From: Aporrectodea caliginosa
Taxonomy: Eukaryota > Annelida > Clitellata > Crassiclitellata > Lumbricidae
Reading direction: 5' to 3'
DNA: 64,000 nt
NCBI GenBank assembly: GCA_020284085.1
Contig: JACEVL010000019.1
Location: forward strand, 426,501-490,500
A program made the position numbers and the translations under genes. The notes under the pieces are model-generated. The model saw only the letters and a program-made list of their open reading frames with translations, was not told the DNA's origin and ran no database searches. This document shows, one piece after another, positions 46,165-56,880 of the stretch. The first letter of the stretch is position 1; the number at the start of each line of letters is the position of its first letter.

Positions 46165-46834
46165 ACATGAAAGCTGTTTGTCTCTATTTAATGCCTTTTC
46201 TATTCTACTTTACTTGCATTGAAATTCTATTTGCACATTTGTATAGCGCAACATCAGAGACGCCCCCGACCTAAGACAATGACACGAGTCCATGATCAAA
46301 GAGAACCACTTCTCCTAGTCTCTATGTCCGAAGTCCTTGCACTAATCTGCATTGGCAGCATGGAAAATCAATTAAATTGTGGCAAACCCCGGAGAGCCTT
46401 CTTCTTCTTCTTGAGTCAAAGGTGAGGCAAACCCCGGAGCAGTTCTCTCGAGGTTCAGCAGGGATTTGCTTGGGTGGATTCTTCTCTATCTTCTTCGTCT
46501 GGTACCCTGGATGGCGAGTTCGGAATCCTCCCTTCTAATACCCACGCTGTTCTACCTCTCCTGTCCGGCAGAGAGTTTTACTTGACGTCACCGTCGATGC
46601 ACACTGTAACTGCCTAGATGAGAAGACGACACGAAGACGTTTCCACAGTTCAAATTCTTATTGACTTCACGATTAATATTAACTGAACTGTCCGACTGTC
46701 AACTTGGCAACGAACTATTGAACATTGCGCTCTCAGCCATACACAATGAGTTCTCCCCTGCTCTAATCCCCTTTATTTACCCATCTGGAGGTAGACATAC
46801 TAGCCTCATAACAGGGGGACTTACTTTAAATCGC
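46165..46834. other. Unrecognised interval
   Basis: No recognised gene. A GGCAAACCCCGGAG word is repeated at about 46,381 and 46,426, flanking a CTTCTTCTTCTT run. Confidence 0.4.
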
Positions 46835-46920
46835 TCGTGAATAAGCTGGTGCCCTGCAGCTTGGCTTTCGAGTGGCGCTTTAGAAATTTGGAGATTACGA
46901 TTACGATTACGATTACGATT
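46835..46920 (+). mobile_element. L2-type LINE 3' tail only (family B)
   Basis: CTCGTGAATAAGCTGGTG, GAGTGGCGCTTTAGAAATTT and a GATTACGATTACG tail; about 85 bp, nearly identical to the tail at 43,555-43,640. An extreme 5' truncation. Confidence 0.85.
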
Positions 46921-46984
46921 AAATCATATAGGCCTAATAGAGGGTACAATGTCATATAGCAAGGAAGACAGTAAAATCGACCTT

Positions 46985-47683
46985 GTTGGTATTTCCTGGT
47001 GCTTTAAGTTCCGTGCTGACAAGTATGTCAACATCTTGAAGGCTCTATACTCTGCGTGCTGCATCAGGATAGGAAACAAAAACACGCGCATGTTCAGTAT
47101 CACGACGGGCGTTCGACAGGGGTTGTGTTTTTCCTTTTCCTCATGGTGATGGATTTCATCACGAAGAAGACCAATAAATAATCCAACATTTGGAATAGAG
47201 TGGGGAACTGGTATATTGGCGGATCTGGACTTTGCGGATGATGAGGCGCTATTGAGCAGAACACTAGAAGGAATGCAGGAAATGTCGGACAATATACAAG
47301 AGATTGGAGCTAGGGTGGAACTATGCATCAGCTCCGAAAAACAAAAGCAATGATAATAGGACAGAAGGAATATCCACCTGTCGTGATAAACCAACGTCAA
47401 GTAGAATGCGTTGATAACTTTCAATACTTGGGAATGTACACCTCAAGAGGCGGACACGTAGAGATGGAAACAAGAACAAGAATTGGAAAGGCTGCTTCGG
47501 TTTTCCAGAGGATGAACCCATTATGGAAGTCAGGCACGATTAGCAGAGGCACAACTCTGCGCTTGTAAAGCTCAATTGTGATCCCAACAGCAATCCACGC
47601 ATGTGAAACATGGAAGAGCACCAAGAAGATTTCACAGAGACTGAACGTCTTCCATAGAAGATGCCTGCGAACCATCTTGGGTA
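46985..47683 (+). mobile_element. RTE-like LINE reverse transcriptase, 5' portion of a split copy
   Basis: It reads DKYVNILKALYSACCIRIG, MFSITTGVRQG (RT motif B), LADLDFADDEALLSRTLEGM (catalytic FADD), CVDNFQYLGMYTSRGGHVEM and, in frame after 47,568, ACETWKSTKKISQRLNVFHR and RCLRTILG. Two or three frame changes are present (near 47,140 and 47,330). The reading stops at 47,683 and resumes at 49,307 with MSWKDHISNEEVLRM, so an L2 element was inserted in the middle of the word that joins TILG to MSWKDH. Confidence 0.85.
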
Positions 47684-49306
47684 TGTTTACGTTGTCTTGC
47701 GAACTTGACTTACTTCCTCCATTCTTAGTTAAGGAATTTTTAGATGAACTTGTTCCGTTTTTGGTAATTCTATGTAACTCTTCGCTGGCCCAGGGCTACG
47801 TACCTACATTGCATAAAAGGGCTGAGGTTTTCCCTTCAATCAAGCGACAAGGTCTTGACCCTGGCTCCCCTTCAAATTACCGCCCTATCTCAAACTTGTC
47901 TTTCCTCTCGAAGCTTCTTGAGAAATGTGTGTCTGTACAACTGGTTCACTACCTTGACCTACACTCTCTAATGCCTCCTCTTCAGTCTGGATTTAGGAAA
48001 TTTCACTCGACAGAATCTCTTATGGTGAGTCTTCTGGCTGATGTATTTCATGCTGTTGATCGTGGCCATGTCACTCTACTTTCCCTCTATGACATTAGTG
48101 CTGCTTTCGACACTGTTGATCACACCATCCTTCTTGACCGGCTGTCTAACTCATTTGGGATTACTGATTCTGCTCTTCTCTGGTTCCGCTCATTTCTTTC
48201 TGATCGCTCCGTCTCGGTAGTTTTTGTCCCACCCGCTCTGCTTGGGTCCCCCTCTCATACGGCTTACCTCAGGGTTCGGTTCTTGCTCCCCTTCTGTTTG
48301 TCCTATATACTTCGGATCTGGCTGGGGTCCTTGGTCCACTGGGTGTCCTATCCCACCAATATGCTGATGACACTCAGGCTTACCTCCATGGACCTGCAGA
48401 CACAGCTGCTATTATGGTCGAGCGTATTCTAGAGGCTTCAGCTGCTCTTGACCGATGGTTATCCTCAAATCGCCTCCGTCTTAACGAAGACAAAACTCAG
48501 TACATATGGCTCGGTAGTCGTGCCCAGCTTACCAAGATTGATGCTGACTCCCTTCATCTTCGGTTTCCAAATATGCACTTCTCTTCCTCTGTCCGTGATT
48601 TTGGATTCATTCTTGATCCTGTCCTCTCTTTGTCTGATCACGTCAATAGTGTCTCTCGTTCCTGCTTCTACTACCTACGCCAACTCCGTGCTATCCGCCA
48701 ATCACTACCACTGCACGCTATCACGACTTTGGTCCATGCATTATTCTGTTCCAGGATTGATTATGGGAATGCGGTGTACATTGGTCTCTCATCTACAAAT
48801 ACATCTAAACTTCAGTCCATTCTAAACGCTGCCGCCCGCCTCATAGGAGGCATTGCAAAGTTTGACCATATCTCGTATTTTATCCGTGACTCCCTTCATT
48901 GGCTTCCCATCCGCCAGCGCATCCAATTCAAGGTCTGTTCCCACATGCGAAGCTGTCTTGCTGGGTCAGCTCCTCACTTTCTTAGGGCCTTTTGTACCCC
49001 AGTATCTTCTTTGCACAGTCGTTCCTCCCTTCGGTCCTCGGCCAGTGGTTACTTGGTTGTCCCGCGGGTGCGTACTTCTACGGCCCAATCTAGGAGTTTC
49101 GCTATTGTTGGTCCCAATAGCTGGAACCAGTTACCTCAGTCCCTCAGGACTGACCTTTTTCTATTTCTTTTGACCAGTTCCGCAAGCGCCTGAAGACCTC
49201 CCTTTACCAGTGAAGAGACTGGCTCGGGTCGGTGAGCGCCTCTGTTTTGAGTGGCGCTTTATAAATGCTTGATTACAATTACAATTACAATTACAATTAC
49301 AATTAT
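47684..49306 (+). mobile_element. L2-type LINE (family A) inserted in an RTE-like LINE
   Basis: A 5'-truncated L2 copy of about 1.62 kb. RT fingers: NYRPISNLSFLSKLLEKCV. Motif A: DISAAFDTVDH. Motif B and the YADDTQAYLHG box follow after one frameshift near 48,250-48,270. The second ORF (48,414-49,193) carries SSSVRDFGFILDPVLSLSDH, KFDHISYFIRDSLHWLP and NSWNQLPQSLR. The 3' end has the motif GAGTGGCGCTTTATAAATGC and an ATTACA tandem tail (49,273-49,303). TATG is present at both junctions and may be a short target duplication or shared tail sequence. Confidence 0.9.
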
Positions 49307-49625
49307 GTCATGGAAGGATCACATCAGCAATGAGGAGGTCCTGAGGATGACGGGGTCGGAGGACCTGGAGATAACAGTCGAGGCAAGAAGAAGGGAAATG
49401 GCTGGGTACATACTCCGCATGCCAGTGCAGAGACCGGCAAATAAGGCGATGACGTGGATACCGGATGGAGGAAGGAGAAAAAGAGGCCGCCCAAAGAAGA
49501 CCTGGAGGAGCACATTAAAGAAGATCTAAAGGAAATGGGAATCGATTGGAATAAAGCAGAGAAAACCGCAAGCAACCGCATGGAATGGAGAAATCTTGTC
49601 GCCCAATGTTCTGGAAGGAACGGAA
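49307..49625 (+). mobile_element. RTE-like LINE, 3' portion of the split copy
   Basis: Continues the interrupted ORF: SWKDHISNEEVLRMTGSED, RRREMAGYILRMPVQRPANK, GRRKRGRPKKTWRSTLK, then after a one-base loss KEMGIDWNKAEKTA and EWRNLVAQCSGRNGRN with a stop. This basic C-terminal tail is shared with the fragment at 20,380-20,530. A GA microsatellite starts directly after the stop. Confidence 0.85.
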
Positions 49626-49925
<300 letters not shown>

Positions 49926-49928
<3 letters not shown>

Positions 49929-50439
49929 TATGTTGTTCACAAGTCGCCTTTGCCCATGTGACTGCATCAGGCCCATCCTTGATGTATGGTCGAGCTTGAG
50001 CCGCACAGACCGTGTACGTGGCCTGTAGCCGAGTTTTTAGCCTTGGTGGAGGACAACCGAAGCGGGCGATTTCAGTGACCTTAAACTTCTGTCGCTGGGG
50101 CGCATCAATCTACCTACCGACACTCGACGAATGCATTTTCTGTGTACTTTTTGTGCCTCTATGAATAACCGGACGTGCATCCTCTTTTACAAGTGAGGGA
50201 CGGCTCGTCGGCATCGTCATCGTGTTTGCGAACGCTGTCACACGGCCGCGCTCTGCTCTTTCGAAGCAACTTGGCTCATAGACTCTGAAGATCCATCCTA
50301 TTTTCAGTTGTCGATGGGAATTCATTGGTTGGTTCCACGCGTGTGCATTGACCCGCCATTGGTGTCTTCTAGCTTACTGTGCATTGTTTTGCTAACTAAT
50401 GTAATATTTTCATTAGTAATTACACTATCATCATAATAG
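49926..50439. other. Unrecognised interval
   Basis: No element or exon recognised. Confidence 0.45.
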
Positions 50440-50525
50440 GCTAGCGCAGAGAGCGCCTCTGAGTAGATATTTGAGAGGCGCTACATAGATTCTCAATACG
50501 AATGAATGAGTGAATGAATAAATGA
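50440..50525 (+). mobile_element. L2-type LINE 3' tail only (family A)
   Basis: GAGAGCGCCTCTGAGTAGAT and GAGAGGCGCTACATAGATTC followed by a GAATGAAT tail. Same blocks as the end of the copy at 53,757-55,275. Confidence 0.8.
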
Positions 50526-50770
50526 AAGTTTAGCAGTTTGTGCATTTTGATTTTGAGGAGAAATCAAAGTATCCACTTCTAGTACTCATTTAATTGCTGC
50601 CAATTGGGTTCGCTTGATGAAAACAGCTTGGCCATAAGTCAAACTCCCGCCTCACGTATAAAAGCGATATGAGCACAAGGGCACATGTGAGCAGTGCGTC
50701 AGAATAATATTTTGTTTTTGGTTATTCATTCAAATGGCGTTCAGTATTACTGAATGACGTGGTTACGTAT
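50526..50770. other. Unrecognised spacer
   Basis: Unique sequence with no recognised element. Confidence 0.4.
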
Positions 50771-50871
50771 CGATAGTCCGAAGGTTCGATAGTCCGAAGG
50801 TTCGATAGTCCGAAGGTTCGATAATCCGAAGGTTCGATAATCCGAAGGTTCGATAGTCCGAAAGTTTCATG
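50771..50871. repeat. 18-bp tandem repeat (GATAGTCCGAAGGTTC)
   Basis: Six tandem units of about 18 bp with AGT/AAT variants. The build (short word with slight variants) resembles one arm of the fold-back element at 2.1 kb, but no inverted partner is found nearby. Confidence 0.92.
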
Positions 50872-51199
50872 GTAAAACCGTAGTTTACGTTGCGGTAAAC
50901 GTGTTGATTAGCGTCGTAAAGGTATTTTCTGACTTATAAAGTATTCCCAGATTAATTTAAACGTTTACCCTTATATATTTAATATTCCAGAATATATCTG
51001 TGCTAAAAAAAACGAAAAACAACCGAATAAAACTAAATTTAGAAGAGAAAATTAAAACGAAGTGAGCCGTAATGCGACAATTCGACGACAACCGGAAGTC
51101 CAGCGGCTATGGTACATTAACCGCGGCTATTAATAGCTACATGTCACCTTAACAAGGTGCTGAATATTGTGTTTAGTTGACGTGTTAAGCTATCAGATC
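50872..51199. other. Unrecognised spacer
   Basis: AT-rich, no recognised element. Confidence 0.4.
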
Positions 51200-51250
51200 A
51201 ATGAATTAATTTATATAGCGCCTCTTCCAGCGCTCTACTCAGAGATACGT
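51200..51250 (-). mobile_element. L2-type LINE 3' tail (family A), minus strand
   Basis: The minus strand reads CTGAGTAGAGCGCTGGAAG and GAGGCGCTATATAAATTA, the family A end, with an AATTCATTGA tail. Only about 50 bp. Confidence 0.7.
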
Positions 51251-51399
51251 AAAAACTACGTAAATATGCCCACTGGTCTGCCTTTCTGTGACAACAGCTG
51301 CTTTCGTGCCTCATTTACCTTCTCCTCACTGCTCGCACGGTTGTACAGAAGAACTGCAAAGCGCGCCTGTACATGCATCAGGCTGATCATCAACAGAGC

Positions 51400-52190
51400 T
51401 GGGAGTTGATGCTAAGGTGCAGAAGGCTGGGGTAATGTCGCCGAATGTCTTCCGAATGTCCCACACAGTCCTTTTCACAGCCAGCAAAGGATGATACTGT
51501 TTTATACTTACATCCGCTAAATGCGTGATGGATGGGCAAGGCTACGCACTTCTCTGGGCCGAAAGCACGTGCCATCTCAGGGGTTGGAAGGTATCTGAAG
51601 CTTTTGCCTAAGGCAAACCAACCCACAGTTCGTCAATGCTGAGCTGCTGAACTGCTGCTATGGCCAACACCAACACGTCAGAGTCAACTGTGTATATCAT
51701 CACTTTACGATAGCCATGTTTTGGCAGCATTGGAGACACGCAGGAAAATCCTTGTGTCAGCTTCCTTCTGAGTACATGGAGCAAGTCCAGTTGTGTCCCT
51801 TAGATGAGTTCAGAGCACGTCCTTGTGGTGTGTGGTCATGCTCTGTCTGTCTGTTTCTATTTCAAGTTCTGCTGTTTCCAGACTCAAGAAAGAAGACAAC
51901 TCTGACTTGTTTTCGTCGTTCCTCAGGAATTCCTGCCAGTTTCTAGGGAGAGCATTAGAAGATTCAATGCGCCTGCGACTTTCCTAACCCCACACTGAAG
52001 TTGGAACCAGCTGTTCTACGCTGCGCACAATGCCTAACTTGGTTCCTAGCCGTACATTGTCCATATGCGAGAGTGATGGTGGACATGTCTGATTCTCTGT
52101 GCAAAGAATTCGTCCGGGTCTCCTTCACGCGACAGAAGATGTACAACTTGGAGAATAGTGAACATGCAGTCACTCTTCACAGATGACATC
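51400..52190 (-). pseudogene. Decayed mobile-element protein with a PIN/FEN1-like nuclease domain
   Basis: Minus-strand blocks in order. At 51,950-51,860, LPRNWQEFLRNDENKSELSS. At about 51,780, PCTQKEADTRIFLRVSNAAK. At about 51,700, YTVDSDVLVLAIAAVQQLSI. Then GKSFRYLPTPEMARAFGP and PIHHAFSGC. I recall this arrangement from a multi-copy protein of unknown role in many invertebrate genomes, where the blocks read EADTR, TVDTDVVVLA and FHAFTGCDTVS. The acidic TVDxDV strand and GCD-type loop suggest a PIN/FEN1-like nuclease fold. At least three frameshifts and stops show it is dead. The parent element is unknown to me. Confidence 0.6.
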
Positions 52191-52443
52191 TATTGCTTTG
52201 CTCGTGACTTGTCCCGTACAGGTGGATGACTAAAGACAGGGAAGTTATTTCGTCTGATTGGGTCATTGACAGGTCGCTTTTAGACTTTGGGTGACAAAAC
52301 GTTCGTTGACAACTGTTTCATAGGCCTACTGCTTTTGTCCAGTTTTCTCTCGAGGTTCTGCATGTGCTGATCACTGCTGTATCAGCCAGATCTCTGGCAT
52401 TTCGGGATAAGTATGATTTGTGGTCTAGTTCATAGATAATGAA
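52191..52443. other. Unrecognised spacer
   Basis: May include further upstream parts of the decayed nuclease-like gene, but nothing is readable. Confidence 0.3.
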
Positions 52444-52503
52444 TATTTTGTATATATATATATAATTATATATATATATGTATGTATATATATATATATA
52501 TAA
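52444..52503. repeat. AT-rich (TA)n microsatellite
   Basis: TATATATA runs with ATTA and TGTA interruptions, able to form a cruciform. Confidence 0.9.
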
Positions 52504-52699
52504 TTAGTGACCTTTACATAAACTAAGCACTCTAACAATAATTATGCATATAACTTTAAACTACAGACTTCAACTTAGCCTAATGCCACTTACAAGTGTT
52601 CAAACTATCAGTTTATTTTCAAACTGAAGGGGAAATTTCCACCTTCCTCCACCGTTGAAGTCCCTGGCTACAAATGTTTGTAGAGACGTGTTTGTAATT

Positions 52700-53035
52700 A
52701 GTTCTATTGGAATGATCACCCCTAAATATGTAGGCCTATGTTTAGACACCAAGCTACGATTCTAAGTGAACTATAAGCTGAGATATTGAAATATTTTTAA
52801 ATTGGTCGGCCATGTTGGAAAATGGCTGCCATTGAGGCCATGGGGAAAATTTCCAATGGCCCCATTGGAATGCTTGTCCCTAAATATGTATGTTTAGACA
52901 CCAAGATCACTATTCTATTTGAACTAGAAGCTGAGATATTGAAAAATCTCTATATCGGTCGGCCATATTGGAAAATGGCTGCCATTGAGGCCAGAGGTCA
53001 AATCTGCGATGGCCCTATAGCTAAAATTTTCCCTT
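52700..53035 (+). repeat. Two tandem units of about 158 bp
   Basis: Both units share ATTGGAATG, CCCTAAATATG, TTTAGACACCAAG, AGCTGAGATATTGAAA, GGTCGGCCAT and TTGGAAAATGGCTGCCATT. Offset is 158 bp. Identity is roughly 80 percent by eye. GGCCATnTTGGAAAATGGC also forms an inverted repeat in each unit. Confidence 0.85.
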
Positions 53036-53347
53036 AAGACATGTTCGTACTATGTACCAAATTTCATGCTTGTATCATAAAGTGAGCAATTCTTCCATAT
53101 TTTGCACCAGGCCGCCCCACTAGCAGGAACATCATCAGAGCAGAGCAAGCGAAGTCGTCATTTGATGTCACCCTCTTCGAGCCTGCTAGACACCGCCTGG
53201 GCAAGATATTTTACTCCGATCGTAGATCTTGTCATTCATCCTAGTTGGTGAGTCAGATGGTGTGATTTCTTTAGCTTCATCACCGAAGGCCATTCCACTA
53301 TTATTAATATGATTAATATTAATATCATTATTAATATCATTATTATT
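53036..53347. other. Unrecognised spacer
   Basis: No recognised element between the tandem units and the microsatellite. Confidence 0.4.
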
Positions 53348-53424
<77 letters not shown>

Positions 53425-53485
53425 AATAATAATAATAATAATAATAATACACACACACATAATAATAATTATTATTATTATTTTT
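53348..53485. repeat. (ATC)n/(AAT)n/(AC)n compound microsatellite
   Basis: ATC triplets (about 53,350-53,420), then AAT triplets and a short ACACAC run. Poly-Asp and poly-Met frames here are artefacts. Confidence 0.95.
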
Positions 53486-53616
53486 TAAACTGAGGTATCT
53501 ATAATCCCTCAGGTGTCAGATATTAATAAGCAATGTTTACTCTGGAGTGGCCATTTTTGTCAAGATCTGGAAGAACAAAGTGCTGTGGAACGCAACAGCG
53601 TTGAACGTTGGATTAC

Positions 53617-53661
53617 AATTATTATTATTAATATTAATATTACTATTAATATTAATATTAA

Positions 53662-53756
<95 letters not shown>
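53617..53756. repeat. (ATT)n microsatellite
   Basis: About 45 ATT triplets ending at the 5' edge of the L2 copy. Confidence 0.95.
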
Positions 53757-55275
53757 GGTCTATTAGGCCTATAAAAGCGAGCAATCTACCAGTCTCACAG
53801 AAACGTTCCGTTCTTCTACCAGTTCTGAAGCACGATGGTCTGGACCAGAGTGATCCAGCAAACTATCGCCCCATTGCGAATGTAACTTTTTATCTAAAAT
53901 ACTGGAACGCATTGTTGCTAACCAGCTGATTACTTATCTAGATGTGAATGAATTGATTCCGTCGCAGCAGTCGGGTTTCCGTCGGAATCACTCCACGGAG
54001 ACTCTCCTGCTTCGGCTTTTGTCAGACTTCTATAGCGCAGTTGACTGTGGTCAGGTTACTCTCCTTGCTCTCTTTGATGTAAGCTCTGCTTTTGACTGTG
54101 TGGACCACTCCATTCTCTTGCAGCGCCTCTCTACTTCCTTTGGCTTGGTGGACCAGCCTCTAGAATGGCTTAGATCTTTTTAACTGACCGCTCAAATTGT
54201 GTAGTCCTTGGTTCGTCCAGGTCTCTTTGGGTCCCTGCCCCTTTGGGTGTGCCCCAGGGTTCTGTCCTGGGCCCGCTGCTTTATCTTCTTTATACTGCTG
54301 ATGTCTGCTCCTTGTTGACGTCTCAGGGGCTTCTACACCAACTATTTGCCGATGATGTGCAAGCCTACATCCACACCCATTCAGCCGATGCGGTGACTAC
54401 TGTGAGTCAGATGTGTCTGACTATGGATGTCCTCTCTTCTTGGATGGCCTCCAATCGGCTACTCTTAAATCCCTCTAAAACACAGCTCATTTGGCTGGGT
54501 AGCCGTAGACAACTGCAGGGTATCGACTTTCCTCAACTTACCCTGCTCTTTCCTCACATAACCTTTTCCCTCACAGTTCGTGATCTGGGACTTTCTCTTG
54601 ACTCCGAGGTTACTTTATCTCAACATGTGAACTCAATTGCACGGAGTTGTTATTATCAGCTTCGTCAGCTTCGAGTGGTCTCTCGCTCTCTCTCTCATGA
54701 TGCAGTTGTGGTCCTTGTGCATGCCTTTGTTACTAGTCGAATTGACCACTGTTCCTCACTACTTGCTGGCCTTCCCCTTGGTGTTTTGGGGCGACTAGAT
54801 CGAGTTCTACGCTCGGCTGCTCGGCTTATTGGACGACTTCCTAAGTACTCTCCTGTCTCTGCATACATGCGTGATGTGTTGCATTGGCTGCCTGTGTCTC
54901 AGCGTATCTCATATCGCATTGCTGCTCTTGTTTCTCGTTGTGTTCTTGGCTGCGCTCCATCTTACTTGCGTGATCTTTGCCGCCCAGTGTCTGATGTTCC
55001 AGCGCGTCGGGTGCTTCGCTCTGCGACGAGGGGTGAGTTCCTTGTTCCACGGACTCGCTTGGCTATTAGGCAGCGCCGTGCTTTCTCGGTTGTTGGCCCT
55101 TCCATTTGGAATGACCTACCACTTAAGCTCCGTTTTTTTACTTGTAAGCCATCTGACAGGGTTCTACAAGTCCCTCAAGTCTTTTTCTTTAGTCGTGGCT
55201 GGGCTGGGAGCGCTCCTGAGTAGTTTCTTGAAGGGGCGCTATATAAATGCTCTGAATGAATGAATGAATGAATCT
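53757..55275 (+). mobile_element. L2-type LINE (family A), best-preserved copy
   Basis: 5'-truncated at the ATT run. The first part (about 53,800-54,183) has NYRPIANVTF, QQSGFRRNHSTETLLLRLL and FDVSSAFDCVDHSILLQRL with frame breaks near 53,895 and 54,180. A long frame follows. The 3' end has GAAGGGGCGCTATATAAATG and a GAATGAATGAAT tail. It defines family A here, whose 3' motif recurs at 9.4, 18.7, 50.5, 51.2, 58.0 and 61.3 kb. Confidence 0.9.
54243..55223 (+). pseudogene. L2 reverse transcriptase and C-terminal domain
   Basis: 326 open codons. Motif B VPQGSVLGPLLYLLYTADV is at residues 3-21. The catalytic FADDVQAYIH is near 41. LNPSKTQLIWLGSR is near 76, and TVRDLGLSLDSEVTLSQHV near 112. ARLIGRLPKYSPVSAYMRDV with LHWLP is near 195-220. 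FSVVGPSIWNDLPLKLR is near 283. It ends just before the 3' UTR after a frame change at about 55,135. The active-site aspartates are intact. The start is not native: the frame begins at Met-Gly of motif B only because of the upstream frameshift. Confidence 0.9.
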
Positions 55276-55857
55276 GAGTAATGTCGAAGAAAAGCCTATG
55301 GCGTTCCCGCGTTGGACAACTAGCCTTCCGAAAGTCTTTGGAACATGTAGCTGGTTTCGAGTGTGTCATAGTTGTATCGATCAACCCTCGTCCCAATTAT
55401 AACACAAAATCCAATCCTTCTGAACTCTCAGAGCCGCTGCACTCCAATGCTACCGTCATAAAGGCACGTTTTCGGGTGATTGTGGCTTATCGGTATTTTG
55501 ATTGTTTGGCCCCGGCTGCCCGGTTGTTGTTGCTGTTGTTTTTGTGTTAATGAATATGATGTGTAATACATTACGTCACAATAAATTTTGTTTCAGGACG
55601 ACGTCATTATCCAAAAACGTTTCGTTGATCGATTGCGTATTTGAAAATTATTTTAATTATTGCAATTTAAGATGCTTCGATGCTTTGTCGCGTGCGTTTT
55701 ACTTTTGCAATCGCTCTTGAGTTAGCTCTCTTTCGATTTGCCCAGTCAGCATTTACCAGCAACCGATTGGTGTTTCTTGCAATATTAATGTTGATTGTGA
55801 GTGTGTGACAAGAGGCGACGTTTCTTCTTCTGCAGATCCTAGTGCTGCCCTTACAAC
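55276..55857. other. Interval upstream of a possible host exon
   Basis: No repeat recognised. TTCTTCTTCTGCAG at about 55,822-55,835 resembles a 3' splice site just before the ATG at 55,858. Confidence 0.35.
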
Positions 55858-56797
55858 ATGTCTGAGAAGCGGACATCACCTGAATCCAGCAATGACGAAC
55901 AGACGACTAAAGGGATGCAAGGCAGGTTTTAATACTACGTTTTTTACTTAATTCTTTGGGTTGAAATGATTCAATCAGATTTAGGAGTAATACTAGAACA
56001 CGTTTGTCAGAACCACCTATAGATCCAGTCCTGATCGCATTTTCATAAACAAATGCAGGCCTAAATGTAGGCCTGCTCAATTTTATATACACTACAATAC
56101 AACAGTAGGCCTACTGTATTCGATATAATGGTCCTCCTCCCAAATTTCAGAAGTGCACACAATCATACGACAGAGCATCGATGACGCAGAGCAATTGTGA
56201 GTGAAGACTTGCCCAAGGTGACAAGGTCTCTACACAGCAATTGCCTCGGTCGAGGTTCGAACCGTTACTCTCCGCTTTACAGGCAGAGCGCTCTAACCAA
56301 TCGGCCACCGCGCCTCGACCCTGCTCGTTTTTCAATGATTTGATCGGGTGAAATCCTTCGCCACCGCTGCCCGTTTGAATGGGCGCCAAGCCATTTTCAG
56401 GTCCTCGTGTACTGACCGTGCTAACACGCGATTTAAATCTCTGAAATAAGCCACTTTCAGGAAGCGAATCGCGATTCGCGCGTTCTCTTACGCAGAGAAG
56501 CATTGGACGCAGTCACGCAGGCAACGCTCTTACCAATGTAGCTAACGCAAAAATTTAATAATAGATTAATTAAATTAAATTACTACATGCGCTTCTGAGA
56601 GGCTCGTAAGTGGCGTTTTATAAATGTCTTGTTACATTACATAGGCCTACATTACATTATTAGCTTTATAGAACTAATATATACCATAGTTGAGTCTAAT
56701 TAATTATTGCTGGTGGATTTCAATTGTAGGAGTAGGTGTGGCCCAGCATGATGCCAATACTAAACGAGCAAAACTCGTTTCATCAAGTGACACAACG
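55858..56797 (+). CDS. Tentative two-exon 5' coding part of a host gene
   Basis: Exon A starts at an ATG in CAACATGT context and encodes a hydrophilic MSEKRTSPESSNDEQTTKG-type N-terminus. Exon B (56,730-56,797) lies between a good acceptor (TTTCAATTGTAG) and a good donor (ACG|GTAAGC) and encodes a stretch with TKRAKLVSSSD, a possible basic nuclear-localisation motif. The frames join only if exon A ends at 55,921 with a GC donor (AAG|GCAGGT); the GT four bases later would give an early stop. No further exon is recognised, and a SINE and an L2 tail lie in the presumed intron. No known family. Weak support overall. Confidence 0.25.
56140..56322 (-). mobile_element. tRNA-Tyr-like SINE (family 3)
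   Basis: On the minus strand from about 56,320: GCGCGGTGGCCGATTGGTTA (A-box), an anticodon-arm-like CTGCCTGTAAAGCGG with GTA at the anticodon position, and AACGGTTCGAACCTCG (B-box). A body with ACCTTGGGCAAGTCTTC follows, a phrase I associate with tRNA SINEs of marine invertebrates. The acceptor stem does not close, so this is a SINE rather than a tRNA gene. Confidence 0.7.
56585..56660 (+). mobile_element. L2-type LINE 3' tail, short
   Basis: GAGAGGCTCGTAAGTGGCG and TTTTATAAATGTC followed by TTACATTACATAGG, a TTACA-type tail. Only the extreme 3' end is left. Confidence 0.6.
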
Positions 56798-56880
56798 GTA
56801 AGCTATACACAGCGTTACAATGAATTTCGCAAAACTTCATCGTATCTAAACTTTGTGAACTGCTTGAAAAGTTTGGCTTA

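Noticed and set aside
50771..50871. CRISPR array
   Set aside because: Contiguous 18-bp units without spacers in a eukaryotic sequence; a minisatellite.
53186..53929. Poly-Asp, poly-Met and poly-Ile frames
   Set aside because: Microsatellite translations; only the part from about 53,760 on is L2 sequence.
56247..56320. tRNA-Tyr gene on the minus strand
   Set aside because: The anticodon arm looks good but the acceptor stem does not close, and SINE body sequence follows directly.
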